Origin: an uncultured Oscillospiraceae bacterium
GTDB taxonomy: Bacteria; Bacillota; Clostridia; Oscillospirales; Oscillospiraceae
Reading direction: 5' to 3'
Length of the DNA stretch: 34,592 bases
Assembly (NCBI GenBank): GCA_947626785.1
Contig: CANQTO010000027.1
Coordinates: forward strand, 1-34,592
Position numbers and translations under genes: made by a program. Positions 10,112 to 17,973 of the stretch are shown in pieces; position 1 is the first letter of the stretch, and every line of letters starts with the position of its first letter. The notes below the pieces were generated by a model. It ran no database searches, was not told the DNA's origin, and saw only the letters and a program-made list of their open reading frames with translations.

Positions 10112-10174
10112 GGCTCTGACGAAGCAGGGCCGCGTACCGGTTTCCGGCTGACCCCAAGCTGGCCGGGTCCGGTA
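10112..10174 (+). promoter_or_regulatory. Structured leader between the small protein and the NlpC/P60 gene
   Basis: Two stems follow the stop codon: GGCTCTG/CAGGGCC (10112-10118/10125-10131), and a nested stem TACCGG/CCGGTA (10135-10140/10169-10174) enclosing CCGGCT/AGCTGG (10144-10149/10157-10162). Neither is followed by a T-run. This could be a weak terminator or a regulatory leader. No known riboswitch could be recognised. Confidence 0.35.
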
Positions 10175-10202
10175 TAGCACATAGAAAAAGGATCTGTTTC
10201 AC

Positions 10203-11828
10203 ATGCGCAAGAAAATTTTCAGGACACTGCTTGCGGCGGCGCTCGTTTTTTCCGCCCTTGCCGCAAACGCTGTCCCCGCTTTCGCGGAAGGAGCGACCGT
10301 CACCGGCAGCGATGTCAACATGCGTTCCGGCCCCGGCACCGGCTATAAGGTGCTGGAATGTCTGGAGAAAGGCACTTCTGTCAATGTGACGGACAGCTCC
10401 AACAGCGACTGGTACGCCGTCGGCTACAACGGACTGTCCGGCTTCATCTCCTCCCACTATCTGAGCCTGAACGGGAGCGGCGAGCCGGCCCCGTCCGCCC
10501 CCGCCGAGTCTTCCGGCACCGACGGGTACATAAACGCCATGTATGTGCGTTTCCGCACCGGCCCCTCCACCGACTATAAGGTGATCGGGACCTATAACCA
10601 GGGCAAGGCCCTGACCATTACCGGCAGCTCCGGCGGCTGGACCGCCTGCACCATCGACGGCCAGTCCGGCTATGTTTCCAGCCAGTATGTCAGCAGCGGC
10701 ACAGCCAGCCCCGCCCCCCAGACCCGGGAGCAGCCCCAGACCTCCGGTGACCCCTATTCAGAGGGCGGCGCCATTATCGGCGGCAGCTCCGAATCTCCTG
10801 CTCCCTCTGAGCCCGAGACTCCCTCTCAGTCTCAGGGATCGGGCGATGATGTGCTGATCGGCGGCGGCGACGGGCAGTCAGAGGCCCCTTCCCAGGGCAG
10901 CAACGGCAGCTCCGGCGGCGGTGACAACGGCTTTGTGGCCGGCGGCGACGACTACAACGAGCCCTCGTCTCCCACTCCCGCGGCGCCCAGTGAGACAAAG
11001 CAGGGCACCATCAGCGGCGACGACGTCTGCTTCCGTACCGGCCCCTCCACCAGCTACCGGGTCATCACCACCTATAACCGGGGCAAGGCCGTGACCATCA
11101 CCGGCACCTCCGGCGACTGGACCGCCTGCGTCATCGATGGCGTCTCCGGCTATGTGTTCAGCCAGTATATCAGCGTCGACAGCGGCGAGAGCACAGCCCC
11201 CGCGCCCGCCGAGCCTGAGACCAGCGAGCCCTCCGGCTCCTCTGAGCCGGGCTATATCACCGGCAACAATGTCCGCCTGCGCAGCGGCCCCTCCATGAGC
11301 TCCGAGGTCCTGGACGAGCTGTTCTACGGCAACAGCGTCACCATCACCGGCACCACCGGCGACTGGACCGCCGTCGTCTTCAACGGCCGCTCCGGCTATG
11401 TCTACAGCCAGTATGTGGCCCAGGGCGAATATCAGCACACCAGCAGCGGCGGCGATTCCGAGCTGGGCCGGCAGATCGCGGACTACGCCCTCCAGTTCGT
11501 GGGCTACAACTACACTTGGGGCGGCACCTCTCCCTCCACCGGCTTTGACTGCTCCGGCCTCATGTACTACGTGTACCAGCACTTCGGCTACACCCTCAAC
11601 CGGGTGGCCGACGCCCAGGCCCGCAACGGCGTCCACGTGGACCCCTCCGACCTGCAGCCGGGCGATCTGCTCTGCTTCTATTCCAGCGGCAGCTACATCG
11701 GCCATGTGGGCATGTACATCGGCAACAACCAGTTCGTCCACGCGGCCAACTCCAATATGGGCGTCATCATCTCCGACCTCTCCGGCTACTACGCCAACCG
11801 GGGCTATGAGGCCCGCCGGATCATATAG
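10203..11828 (+). CDS. Secreted peptidoglycan endopeptidase: four bacterial SH3 domains plus NlpC/P60
   Basis: A 541-residue exported cell-wall hydrolase. A Sec signal peptide (residues 1-28, ending AFA-EG) precedes four bacterial SH3 domains near residues 29-88, 107-163, 268-325 and 350-405, each with an MRSGPGTGYKV- or FRTGPSTDYKV-type motif. Pro/Ser/Gly-rich linkers separate them; the longest (about 170-265) is very low in complexity. The C-terminal NlpC/P60 papain-like domain (about 419-541) has catalytic Cys450 in GFDCSGLMYYVY and His501 in IGHVGMYIG. The family cuts the gamma-D-Glu/diamino acid bond in stem peptides, and the SH3 domains bind wall. The repeats are similar enough at DNA level to recombine. 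The ribosome site (AAAAAGGA) is modest. Confidence 0.93.
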   Translation: MRKKIFRTLLAAALVFSALAANAVPAFAEGATVTGSDVNMRSGPGTGYKVLECLEKGTSVNVTDSSNSDWYAVGYNGLSGFISSHYLSLNGSGEPAPSAPAESSGTDGYINAMYVRFRTGPSTDYKVIGTYNQGKALTITGSSGGWTACTIDGQSGYVSSQYVSSGTASPAPQTREQPQTSGDPYSEGGAIIGGSSESPAPSEPETPSQSQGSGDDVLIGGGDGQSEAPSQGSNGSSGGGDNGFVAGGDDYNEPSSPTPAAPSETKQGTISGDDVCFRTGPSTSYRVITTYNRGKAVTITGTSGDWTACVIDGVSGYVFSQYISVDSGESTAPAPAEPETSEPSGSSEPGYITGNNVRLRSGPSMSSEVLDELFYGNSVTITGTTGDWTAVVFNGRSGYVYSQYVAQGEYQHTSSGGDSELGRQIADYALQFVGYNYTWGGTSPSTGFDCSGLMYYVYQHFGYTLNRVADAQARNGVHVDPSDLQPGDLLCFYSSGSYIGHVGMYIGNNQFVHAANSNMGVIISDLSGYYANRGYEARRII

Positions 11829-11845
11829 CAAATAGCATATGAGCA

Positions 11846-11879
11846 AAAGCCCCCGCGGTCACAAAACCGCGGGGGCTTT
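11846..11879. terminator. Putative bidirectional terminator after the NlpC/P60 gene
   Basis: Perfect 14-bp stem (11846-11859 with 11866-11879) of mostly G-C pairs, 6-nt loop. Only short T tracts (CTTTC on plus, CTTTTGC on minus) flank it, so termination may be weak. Confidence 0.6.
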
Positions 11880-11891
11880 CGTATGGCATGA

Positions 11892-11920
11892 ACGCTGTGC
11901 CCGGGCCGGGCATAGGATAA
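11892..11920 (+). promoter_or_regulatory. Candidate sporulation (sigma-K/sigma-E type) promoter of the cotJ operon
   Basis: CATAGGATA (11911-11919) fits the sigma-K -10 consensus CATAnnnTA, and an AC dinucleotide (11892-11893) sits 17 nt upstream as in sigma-K -35 elements. Coat operons are read in the mother cell, and Bacillus cotJ uses sigma-E, whose -10 also begins CATA. The match is short. Confidence 0.35.
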
Positions 11921-11980
11921 CGCGAGGGGCTTTCCCGGAAGGCCCCGGCAAAAGTTTTTTCCGATACAGGAGGAATCACC

Positions 11981-12424
11981 TTGGACAAAAACAAAATGGA
12001 CAACGGCTACATGACCGGCAGCCTGCCGGCCAACGCCCCTCTGGCGGCGGCCTATGTCCCCATGCAGCGCTCCGCCGCCCCCGCCTATGAGGCCAACGAG
12101 GCGCTGTCCCGCGGCACCCTTTTTCCCGGCCTTGACCTGCCGTTTATGAATATAGTCAACAATGACCTGAAATGCACCCCCATGACGGAGATGATGGCGA
12201 TCGACTTCGTGGCCGACGAGCTGGAGCTGTACCTGGATACTCACCAGAGCGACGCGGAGGCCTTCGGCATGTACCAGACCTTCCTGGCCCTGAAGAAGGA
12301 GGCCCGCGAGCGCTATGTGAAGATGTGCGGGCCTGTGGACCAGACGGATCTGCTGGGCATGAGCAGCTACAGCTGGCTCAACAACCCCTGGCCCTGGGAC
12401 TACCAGCCGCAGATGGAGGTATAA
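11981..12424 (+). CDS. cotJB: Fused CotJA-CotJB spore coat protein
   Basis: A 147-residue protein that joins two normally separate inner spore-coat proteins. Residues about 22-56 (YVPMQR ... EALSRGTLFPGLDLPF) match CotJA. Residues about 68-141 (AIDFVADELELYLDTHQSDA ... KMCGPVD ... WPWDYQ) match CotJB. There is no second ribosome site ahead of the internal Met68, so it should be made as one chain. The TTG start has AGGAGG 7 nt upstream. cotJC follows after 3 nt, keeping the A-B-C order. In Bacillus the CotJ proteins assemble together in the coat. Confidence 0.88.
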   Translation: MDKNKMDNGYMTGSLPANAPLAAAYVPMQRSAAPAYEANEALSRGTLFPGLDLPFMNIVNNDLKCTPMTEMMAIDFVADELELYLDTHQSDAEAFGMYQTFLALKKEARERYVKMCGPVDQTDLLGMSSYSWLNNPWPWDYQPQMEV

Positions 12425-12427
12425 GCG

Positions 12428-13024
12428 ATGTTTGTGTATGAAAAGAAACTCCAGTACCCTGTGAAGATCAAGAACACCAACCCCGCCCTGGCAAAGTTTA
12501 TCATCAGTCAGTATGGGGGACCGGACGGCGAGCTGGGGGCCTCCCTGCGCTATCTGAGCCAGCGCTATTCCATGCCCTACCCGGAGCTGAAGGGCCTGCT
12601 GACCGATATCGGCACCGAGGAGCTGGGGCACCTGGAGATGATCGGGGCCATCGTCCACCAGCTGACCCGGGACCTGAGCCTGGCCGAGATCAAGAAGGCC
12701 GGTTTTGACACCTATTTCGTGGACCACACGGCGGGCGTGTACCCCACTGCCGCCTCCGGCTTCCCCTGGAGCGCCGCCTCCATGGAGGTCAAGGGCGACG
12801 TGATCGCCGATCTGAACGAGGACCTGGGAGCAGAGCAGAAAGCCCGGGTCACCTATGACAACATCCTCCGGCTCTGCGACGACCCGGATGTGAACAACGT
12901 GATCCGCTACCTGCGGGAGCGGGAGGTCGTGCACTTCCAGAGATTTGGCGAGGGACTGAGGCTGGCGATGGAGAAGATGAACCAGAAAAATCTGTACGCG
13001 GTGAACCCGTCCTTCGACAAGTAA
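12428..13024 (+). CDS. cotJC: Spore coat protein CotJC (manganese catalase family)
   Basis: A 198-residue ferritin-like four-helix protein of the non-haem manganese catalase family, deposited in the spore coat. Metal-ligand residues are visible: Glu35 (GGPDGELGAS), Glu65 and His68 (EELGH), Glu136 (LGAEQKAR), and Glu166 and His169 (REREVVHFQ). It starts MFVYEKKLQYPVKI, typical of CotJC. The di-manganese site is intact, so catalase activity is plausible but not proven by sequence. It is the last gene of the cotJ operon and is followed by a strong terminator. Confidence 0.95.
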   Translation: MFVYEKKLQYPVKIKNTNPALAKFIISQYGGPDGELGASLRYLSQRYSMPYPELKGLLTDIGTEELGHLEMIGAIVHQLTRDLSLAEIKKAGFDTYFVDHTAGVYPTAASGFPWSAASMEVKGDVIADLNEDLGAEQKARVTYDNILRLCDDPDVNNVIRYLREREVVHFQRFGEGLRLAMEKMNQKNLYAVNPSFDK

Positions 13025-13034
13025 GAAAAGGAAT

Positions 13035-13068
13035 ATCCTCCGCCTATCGCAGGCGGAGGATGTTTTTT
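13035..13068. terminator. Terminator after cotJC, shared with the converging DUF4236 gene
   Basis: Perfect 11-bp stem (13035-13045/13051-13061), 5-nt loop, then GTTTTTT on the plus strand. The T-run overlaps the stop codon of the converging minus-strand gene. Confidence 0.9.
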
Positions 13069-13267
13069 ACCGGCGCTTTTTGCCGCCGATCTTGGAGGTG
13101 TACGACAGGCCCGTGCCGGGGGCGGAGACCCGGACCTGGGCGCCGGTGCGGGAGTTGACGGACAGGCCGCCAAATTTATTGCCCAGGCTGAGGCCGACGC
13201 TCTTCTTCCCGATGTTCAGCTTGACGCCCGGCGCGATCTTGATGCTCTTTCTGAAACGAAGTCCCAT
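13067..13267 (-). CDS. DUF4236 domain protein
   Basis: A 66-residue basic protein made almost entirely of the DUF4236 domain: MGLRFRKSIKIAPGVKLNIG, then GLSLG, GLSVNSRTGAQVRVSAPGTG, and a Lys/Arg tail. The domain is widespread and small, often fused to others, and has no known function. The start at 13267 has GGGAGGG a few bases upstream. It converges on cotJC and shares its terminator region. The divergent neighbour is the sigma-factor gene. Confidence 0.88.
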   Translation of the reverse strand: MGLRFRKSIKIAPGVKLNIGKKSVGLSLGNKFGGLSVNSRTGAQVRVSAPGTGLSYTSKIGGKKRR

Positions 13268-13369
13268 ACTTCTCCCTCCCTTTTCTTTTTCCCCAGCATA
13301 CCACAGCCGGGCCGGGCCGTCAACCGTTGGCTTTCCGGACTTTTCGCAAAAAAATTTTGATTTTTCCGC

Positions 13370-13396
13370 AACCAAAGGCCCTTTTTGTCGTATAGT
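13370..13396 (+). promoter_or_regulatory. Candidate promoter(s) of the sigma-factor operon
   Basis: AACC (13370-13373) and CGTA (13389-13392), 15 nt apart, resemble an ECF-sigma promoter (AAC-type -35, CGT-type -10). TATAGT (13391-13396) overlaps and could be a sigma-A -10, but no good -35 is present at 17 nt. Self-regulation by the downstream sigma factor is therefore possible. Confidence 0.3.
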
Positions 13397-13432
13397 ATAG
13401 TGAGAGCGCTCAAGAGACAGAGGAGGCGGGCT

Positions 13433-13990
13433 ATGGAAGATCCTGAGATCGTGGAGCTGTACTGGCAGCGGTCCGACCGGGCCATCCCGGAGACGGAGCG
13501 GAAGTACGGCCGCTACTGCCGGACCATCGCCGGCAATATCTGCGGCAGCCGGGAGGACGCGGAGGAGTGCGTCAACGACACCTGGTTTCGGGCCTGGAAC
13601 CTGATGCCTGACAAGCGCCCGGCGGCGCTGCCGCCCTTCCTGGGCCGGATCACCCGGCACTTTGCCATCGACAGGCTCAAGGCCGGGCAGCGGCAGAAGC
13701 GGGGCGGGGGAGAAGTGCCCCTGGCCCTGGAGGAGCTCAGCGACTGCGTCCCCGGCGGGACCGACCCGGCCCTGCGCTTGGAGCTGGAGGAGCTGAAGCG
13801 GGCCGTGGGGGGCTTTGCCGCGTCCTTAAGCGAGACGGAGCAGAAGGTCTTCGTCGCCCGGTACTGGTATCTGGCCTCTATCGAGGAGATCGCCCGGAAA
13901 ATGGACTGGAGCCAGAGCCGGACCAAGAGCCTGCTGTTCCGGCTCCGGGGCCGGCTGCGGAAAAAGCTGGAGGAGGACGGGCTATGGTAA
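13433..13990 (+). CDS. ECF-type (sigma-70 family) RNA polymerase sigma factor
   Basis: A 185-residue sigma factor with only regions 2 and 4. Region 2 (about residues 10-85) has the helix TIAGNICGSREDAEECVNDTWFRAWN, typical of sigma2, followed by FLGRITRHFAIDRLKA. Region 4 (about 120-178) has LSETEQKVFVARYWYLASIEEIARKM and a helix-turn-helix DWSQSRTKSLLFRLRGRLRKKL. The ATG at 13433 has AGGAGG 6 nt upstream; an earlier in-frame ATG at 13385 has none. The last codons overlap the ATG of the next gene (CTATGGTAA), so the two are translationally coupled, the usual layout for a sigma/anti-sigma pair. Confidence 0.9.
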   Translation: MEDPEIVELYWQRSDRAIPETERKYGRYCRTIAGNICGSREDAEECVNDTWFRAWNLMPDKRPAALPPFLGRITRHFAIDRLKAGQRQKRGGGEVPLALEELSDCVPGGTDPALRLELEELKRAVGGFAASLSETEQKVFVARYWYLASIEEIARKMDWSQSRTKSLLFRLRGRLRKKLEEDGLW

Positions 13991-15603
13991 ACGCGCTGCT
14001 TTTGCTGGAGGCCATGGAGGGCATCCGGGACGAACAGCTGGCCCTGGCCGGGGAATTCCTGGGCTACGGGGCGGCAGAGAAGGCCGCGCCCCGGCGGCGC
14101 GGGGTCCGGCGGGTAGCCCGCTACGCGCTGTTGGCGGCGCTGCTGGCCTCCCTGCTGACGGTCACCGCCTATGCCATGGGCTGGTTCGGCCTGCGGGAGC
14201 GGAGCTTTGAGAGGCCGCGCCCCCAGTCCGCACAGACCGCCGTCCAGCCGGAGGAAAAGAGAGTCTACCTGTCCCTCAACGGCTACCGGGACTCCCCGGA
14301 GTACCTGGCCAACGCGGAGTGGACCGCCTTCTATGACGAGTATATGGCGAACACGGAGATCGACTTTGACAGCGGCTTTCTGGACGGGAAGAGCGCCGAT
14401 TACGTGGAGACCTGCCACTACTACGGCTGCTGCGACCAGACCATGGCGGACAAGCTCTACGAGATCGCCGGGCGCTACGGCCTGGAGCTCCACACTCTGC
14501 GGCTGACGCCAGTCACGCTGAAAGACTTCTACCGGGGCGCGGGGACCGGGGCCTTCCTAGCCCCCAATGTCACCGGAAACGGCTATATCTATGAGGACGG
14601 CTCCTTCAAAATGGAGGGGGACTTCACGGCCGGGGAGGGCGGGACTGAATACGGCTTCACCTTCCACCGGCACCTGGCGGGGGCAGTCATGCCCTATGCC
14701 GGCCTCGCCTTCGACCCGGAGGACTATACCGAGTGGGAGTACACCAACGCCTGGGGGGACACGGTGCTCATCAGCTATAACGAGCGGGAGCAGGCCGGGG
14801 AGATCTTCTTTGACCGGGACGGGGTGTACATGAACGTGACCGGCGGCCCCTGGGAGGGCGGAGACAGCCCGGAGACCATGGAGCGGCTGGCGGACCAATT
14901 CCTGTTCCACGAGGCGCTGCCCCATGAGGCGGACGTGGCCTGGCTCTCCCACGGCCCCACGGTCTGCGCTGAGCCCGGGGACGCGGCCGCGTGGGAGGAC
15001 TTCCTGGCCTCCCCGGAGGGAAAGGGCGCGGCGGAGTACGCGGCCTTTGCCGCCGGGCAGCTGGGAGAGGCGGCGTACTGGGAAGTTGACCCCTGGGCAA
15101 AGCCCCAGACGGCGCTGCTGGAGAAAATGACGGAGCTGGCGGAGAAATACAGCCTGACCGCGCCCAGCCGCTCCGGCGCGCTGGTGCTGGCCGATGGGGA
15201 GGAAGCCCCCGCCGAGTGGCCGGGGGAAACGGTGACCTTGGATGAACTGGCGGAACTGGGCTGCGGCCGGGCCCTGCTGGAGCAGTTTTCCCCCATCGAC
15301 CGGGCCTATGACAACGGCGTTTTGGACGGCAGCCTCTGGCAGCTGATCCCCAAGGGGACTCTGTGCGTCGATCTGGGCCCGCTGCCCGGGGAGGACGGCT
15401 GGGAGAGCTGGTTTTACCGGACGGAGACGGGCCCGGTGGCCGCTATCCGGGCAAACCTGGCCGAGCCCCACGGGCCGGACCGGGGCGCGGTGATCCTCTA
15501 TGAGGGGGAGAGCGCCTGGCTCATCGGCCGCCCGGCCTGGTACAACACGGCCTATGAGATCGAGGCCACGGCGGACATGATAGACTTTACTCTTTTAAAA
15601 TGA
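13984..15603 (+). CDS. Putative membrane anti-sigma/sensor protein
   Basis: A 539-residue protein that I do not recognise beyond its layout. A 45-residue cytoplasmic segment with a basic patch (APRRRGVRRVARY) comes first, then one membrane helix at about residues 46-66, then about 470 residues outside. The outer part is acidic and rich in aromatic residues, has a CHYYGCC motif (about residues 140-146) and repeated Gly/Asp/Tyr turns. The start overlaps the sigma-factor stop by 7 nt. Position, coupling and N-in topology point to an anti-sigma factor that holds the sigma at the membrane until an outside signal arrives. No canonical anti-sigma zinc motif is seen, so the role is inferred from context. 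Confidence 0.65.
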   Translation: MVNALLLLEAMEGIRDEQLALAGEFLGYGAAEKAAPRRRGVRRVARYALLAALLASLLTVTAYAMGWFGLRERSFERPRPQSAQTAVQPEEKRVYLSLNGYRDSPEYLANAEWTAFYDEYMANTEIDFDSGFLDGKSADYVETCHYYGCCDQTMADKLYEIAGRYGLELHTLRLTPVTLKDFYRGAGTGAFLAPNVTGNGYIYEDGSFKMEGDFTAGEGGTEYGFTFHRHLAGAVMPYAGLAFDPEDYTEWEYTNAWGDTVLISYNEREQAGEIFFDRDGVYMNVTGGPWEGGDSPETMERLADQFLFHEALPHEADVAWLSHGPTVCAEPGDAAAWEDFLASPEGKGAAEYAAFAAGQLGEAAYWEVDPWAKPQTALLEKMTELAEKYSLTAPSRSGALVLADGEEAPAEWPGETVTLDELAELGCGRALLEQFSPIDRAYDNGVLDGSLWQLIPKGTLCVDLGPLPGEDGWESWFYRTETGPVAAIRANLAEPHGPDRGAVILYEGESAWLIGRPAWYNTAYEIEATADMIDFTLLK

Positions 15604-15621
15604 AAGGATAAAAGTTCAGAT

Positions 15622-17835
15622 ATGAAAAAGTTGATAAGGAAAGCAGGGGGCCTGCCGGCGCTTTTCCTGGCGCTGTGCCTGACCCTGGGCGGCTGCGCGC
15701 CCATTTTTCAGACCAAAGAGCCGGAAAAGGTTGAGGCTGTTCCAAAAAATGTGGACAGCCAGGGGGAGCCCTTCGGGACCGTCTACGAGGCGGACATCTT
15801 CAGCTTTGACCGGCCGGTGAGTCCCGCCGCCCAGGTGCTGCCCTCTCCCAGCGGGGTCTATGTGATGGACCCCTTCGGCCAGGACGAGACGCTCCGGGAG
15901 TTTGACGCGGAGGGCCGCTGCCTGCGGGAGCTGGGGGACACCCGGCCTGAGTGGGTCGGGCCGGAGGGCACCGCCTGGCGGCTGGAGTACACGGAGGACC
16001 GCAACGACCGGCACACAGACTACGCCGTCTACCGGGCAGGGGAGGCGGAGCCGGTCCTGCGCTTTACCACCGAACAGGGCACGGCGGAGCTGACGGTGGG
16101 GGACGGTTTTCTGCTGATCACCAGACAGTGGTGGGACGAGAGCAACGCCGGGCACTACTCCCTGTCGGCCTACGATCTCGCCGGCCAGCTGCTGAACGAG
16201 CAGCCCCTGAACCAGTGGTTCCAGCTCTACCGGGACGGCGGGGAGCTCTATTTCTTCGGCCGGGAGAGCTATGAGATCTTCCGGCTGGATGGGCAGGACT
16301 TCTCCCTTGACAAGGTGGACAGCCTAAAGGAGGATGAGAACCTGAACGGCATCTCCGGCGGGCAGCTCTTCAGCAACGACGGGACCTGCGTCTACCGGCG
16401 GGCCGTGGGCGGCGCGGAGCGGGAGGCCCTGTTCCGCTACGACGCCCTGTATCTGACGCCGGGGCTTGCGCCGGTCCCCATGGGGGACAGCGGCTGCTTT
16501 CTGTTCCACGAGATCACAAACGAGGTCAGCCCCTATAAGATCGCCCGCCCGGTGGACGAAAACGCGGCCCCTGCCCAGCGGCAGACAGTGGTCCTGGCCT
16601 GCAACGACCCGGAGGCGGCCAGCTTCAACCGGCCCTATCCCTCCTCCTTCTGGGAGGCTATTGCGGATTTCAACACGGCCAGCCGGGACTACGAGGTGGT
16701 GGTGAAAAATTATGCGGATTCCCCGGACCCTCAGACGGCCCTGAACGCGGACATGGCCGCCGGGGAGACGCCGGACCTCATCGACCTGGCGGGCTTCTCC
16801 GCCGGCCTGGCGACGGCCGCCAACGCCGAGGACCTGCTGCCCTATGTGGAGCGGGACTGCGATAAAGACGCCCTCCTGGCCGGGCCGCTGAAGGCCATGG
16901 AGACAGACGGGAAGCTCTTCAGCCTGATGCCCAGCTTCACGGTCCAGGCGCTCTTGGCCCCCGCCGCCCTGGTAAACGGGCAGGACACCGGCAGCTGGGC
17001 TGCCCTCTCCGCTCTGGCTGGGGGCGCGGAGCATGTGTTTTACCAAAGCGTCTCCCGGGGGGACTTCCTGAGGGCCGTTTTTGCCGGAGGACAGAGGGAC
17101 TATACGGCGGAGCAGACAGCGGACATCCTGGCCTTTGCCGCCGCGTTGCCGGAGCAGGCGCTGCAAAACCCCTACGACCTGCCCCAGGAGGAGCTGGAGC
17201 AGATGGCGGAGGAGGGCACATTCTTTGAGCTGGACCACCGCCCCATCCTGGCCGGGGAGCAGAGCTTTGAACTGGCCCAGGTCTCAGGGCCGGTCATTCC
17301 CCAGAGCAACGGCGAGGACTATACCGCCGTGGGGCTGGGCTACGAGGAGGGCGTCTTTGGGCAGAAGCTCACGGCCCTGCCTCTGCCGGGCCGGAGCGGC
17401 TTCGCCCTCTGCCCCGCCCAGGAGCTGATGATGCCTCTGAAGGCCGGGAACAAGGACGGGGCCTGGGCCTTTATCCAATTTGCGCTCCAGGACCGGTACC
17501 TGACGGACATGAGCTACGGCATGGGCTTTCGCCGCGGCATCCCCCTGACCCGCTCCGCCTATGAGCAGGGGGCGAGGGCCTGGGAGAAGCTGAACGGCGT
17601 GATCTCCGGCTCGGCCGACGGCGTGGACTACAGCCTGACTTACGACCCGGCCAACTGCGAGGCCCTGTTCCGGCGGCTGCTGGACGGGGCGGAGAGCGTG
17701 CAGCGGGGCCCGGACGAGCTCTACACGGCGGTGGAGGGTCTGGCCCGGAGCTTCTTCGCCGGGGACAAGACGCTGGAAGAGGCCGCGGCGGATATCGCCT
17801 CCCGGCTGCAAGTGTACACAGCGGAACACAGCTGA
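15622..17835 (+). CDS. Lipoprotein with propeller-like N-terminal half and ABC solute-binding-like C-terminal half
   Basis: A 737-residue lipoprotein. The signal peptide ends in the lipobox LGGC (lipidated Cys25). Residues about 50-320 hold repeated short beta-strand patterns (GVYVMDPFGQDETLREFDAE; YSLSAYDLAGQLLNEQPL; ESYEIFRLDGQDF) like those of NHL or WD-type propellers. From about 325, QRQTVVLACNDP ... FWEAIADFN ... YEVVVKNYADSP ... ETPDLIDLAGF matches family 1 extracellular solute-binding proteins, and the C-terminal AWAFIQFALQDRYLTD also fits. No permease or ATPase gene is nearby, so a sensing rather than a transport role is likely. It follows the putative anti-sigma by 18 nt and is followed by a strong terminator. 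Confidence 0.72.
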   Translation: MKKLIRKAGGLPALFLALCLTLGGCAPIFQTKEPEKVEAVPKNVDSQGEPFGTVYEADIFSFDRPVSPAAQVLPSPSGVYVMDPFGQDETLREFDAEGRCLRELGDTRPEWVGPEGTAWRLEYTEDRNDRHTDYAVYRAGEAEPVLRFTTEQGTAELTVGDGFLLITRQWWDESNAGHYSLSAYDLAGQLLNEQPLNQWFQLYRDGGELYFFGRESYEIFRLDGQDFSLDKVDSLKEDENLNGISGGQLFSNDGTCVYRRAVGGAEREALFRYDALYLTPGLAPVPMGDSGCFLFHEITNEVSPYKIARPVDENAAPAQRQTVVLACNDPEAASFNRPYPSSFWEAIADFNTASRDYEVVVKNYADSPDPQTALNADMAAGETPDLIDLAGFSAGLATAANAEDLLPYVERDCDKDALLAGPLKAMETDGKLFSLMPSFTVQALLAPAALVNGQDTGSWAALSALAGGAEHVFYQSVSRGDFLRAVFAGGQRDYTAEQTADILAFAAALPEQALQNPYDLPQEELEQMAEEGTFFELDHRPILAGEQSFELAQVSGPVIPQSNGEDYTAVGLGYEEGVFGQKLTALPLPGRSGFALCPAQELMMPLKAGNKDGAWAFIQFALQDRYLTDMSYGMGFRRGIPLTRSAYEQGARAWEKLNGVISGSADGVDYSLTYDPANCEALFRRLLDGAESVQRGPDELYTAVEGLARSFFAGDKTLEEAAADIASRLQVYTAEHS

Positions 17836-17855
17836 GGACTATCGGAAAATAGGAC

Positions 17856-17890
17856 AAAAAAGAGCTTGCTCTGAGCAGGCTCTTTTTTTA
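17856..17890 (+). terminator. Terminator of the sigma-factor operon
   Basis: AAAAAAGAGC-type left arm pairs with GCTCTTTTTT on the right (about 16 bp with one G-T pair and a tiny loop), ending in a run of T. Confidence 0.9.
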
Positions 17891-17903
17891 CGTTCTCGGG
17901 GGC

Positions 17904-17932
17904 TTGCAAAAAACTTCCGATGTGTGTATTAT
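17904..17932 (+). promoter_or_regulatory. Sigma-A promoter of the SpoU-family methyltransferase
   Basis: TTGCAA (17904-17909), 17-nt spacer, TATTAT (17927-17932), about 40 nt before the ATG at 17974. Confidence 0.65.
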
Positions 17933-17973
17933 TTATAAAGATAAGTATACACTTAATAGGACATAAGACCTGT

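Noticed and set aside
10112-10190. c-di-GMP or c-di-AMP riboswitch before the NlpC/P60 gene
   Set aside because: Some short similarity (GACGAAGC, GCCGGGT) but the conserved A-rich core elements of either aptamer are missing.
10300-11420. Spaced repeats as a CRISPR array
   Set aside because: The repeats are in-frame coding copies of bacterial SH3 domains of unequal spacing.
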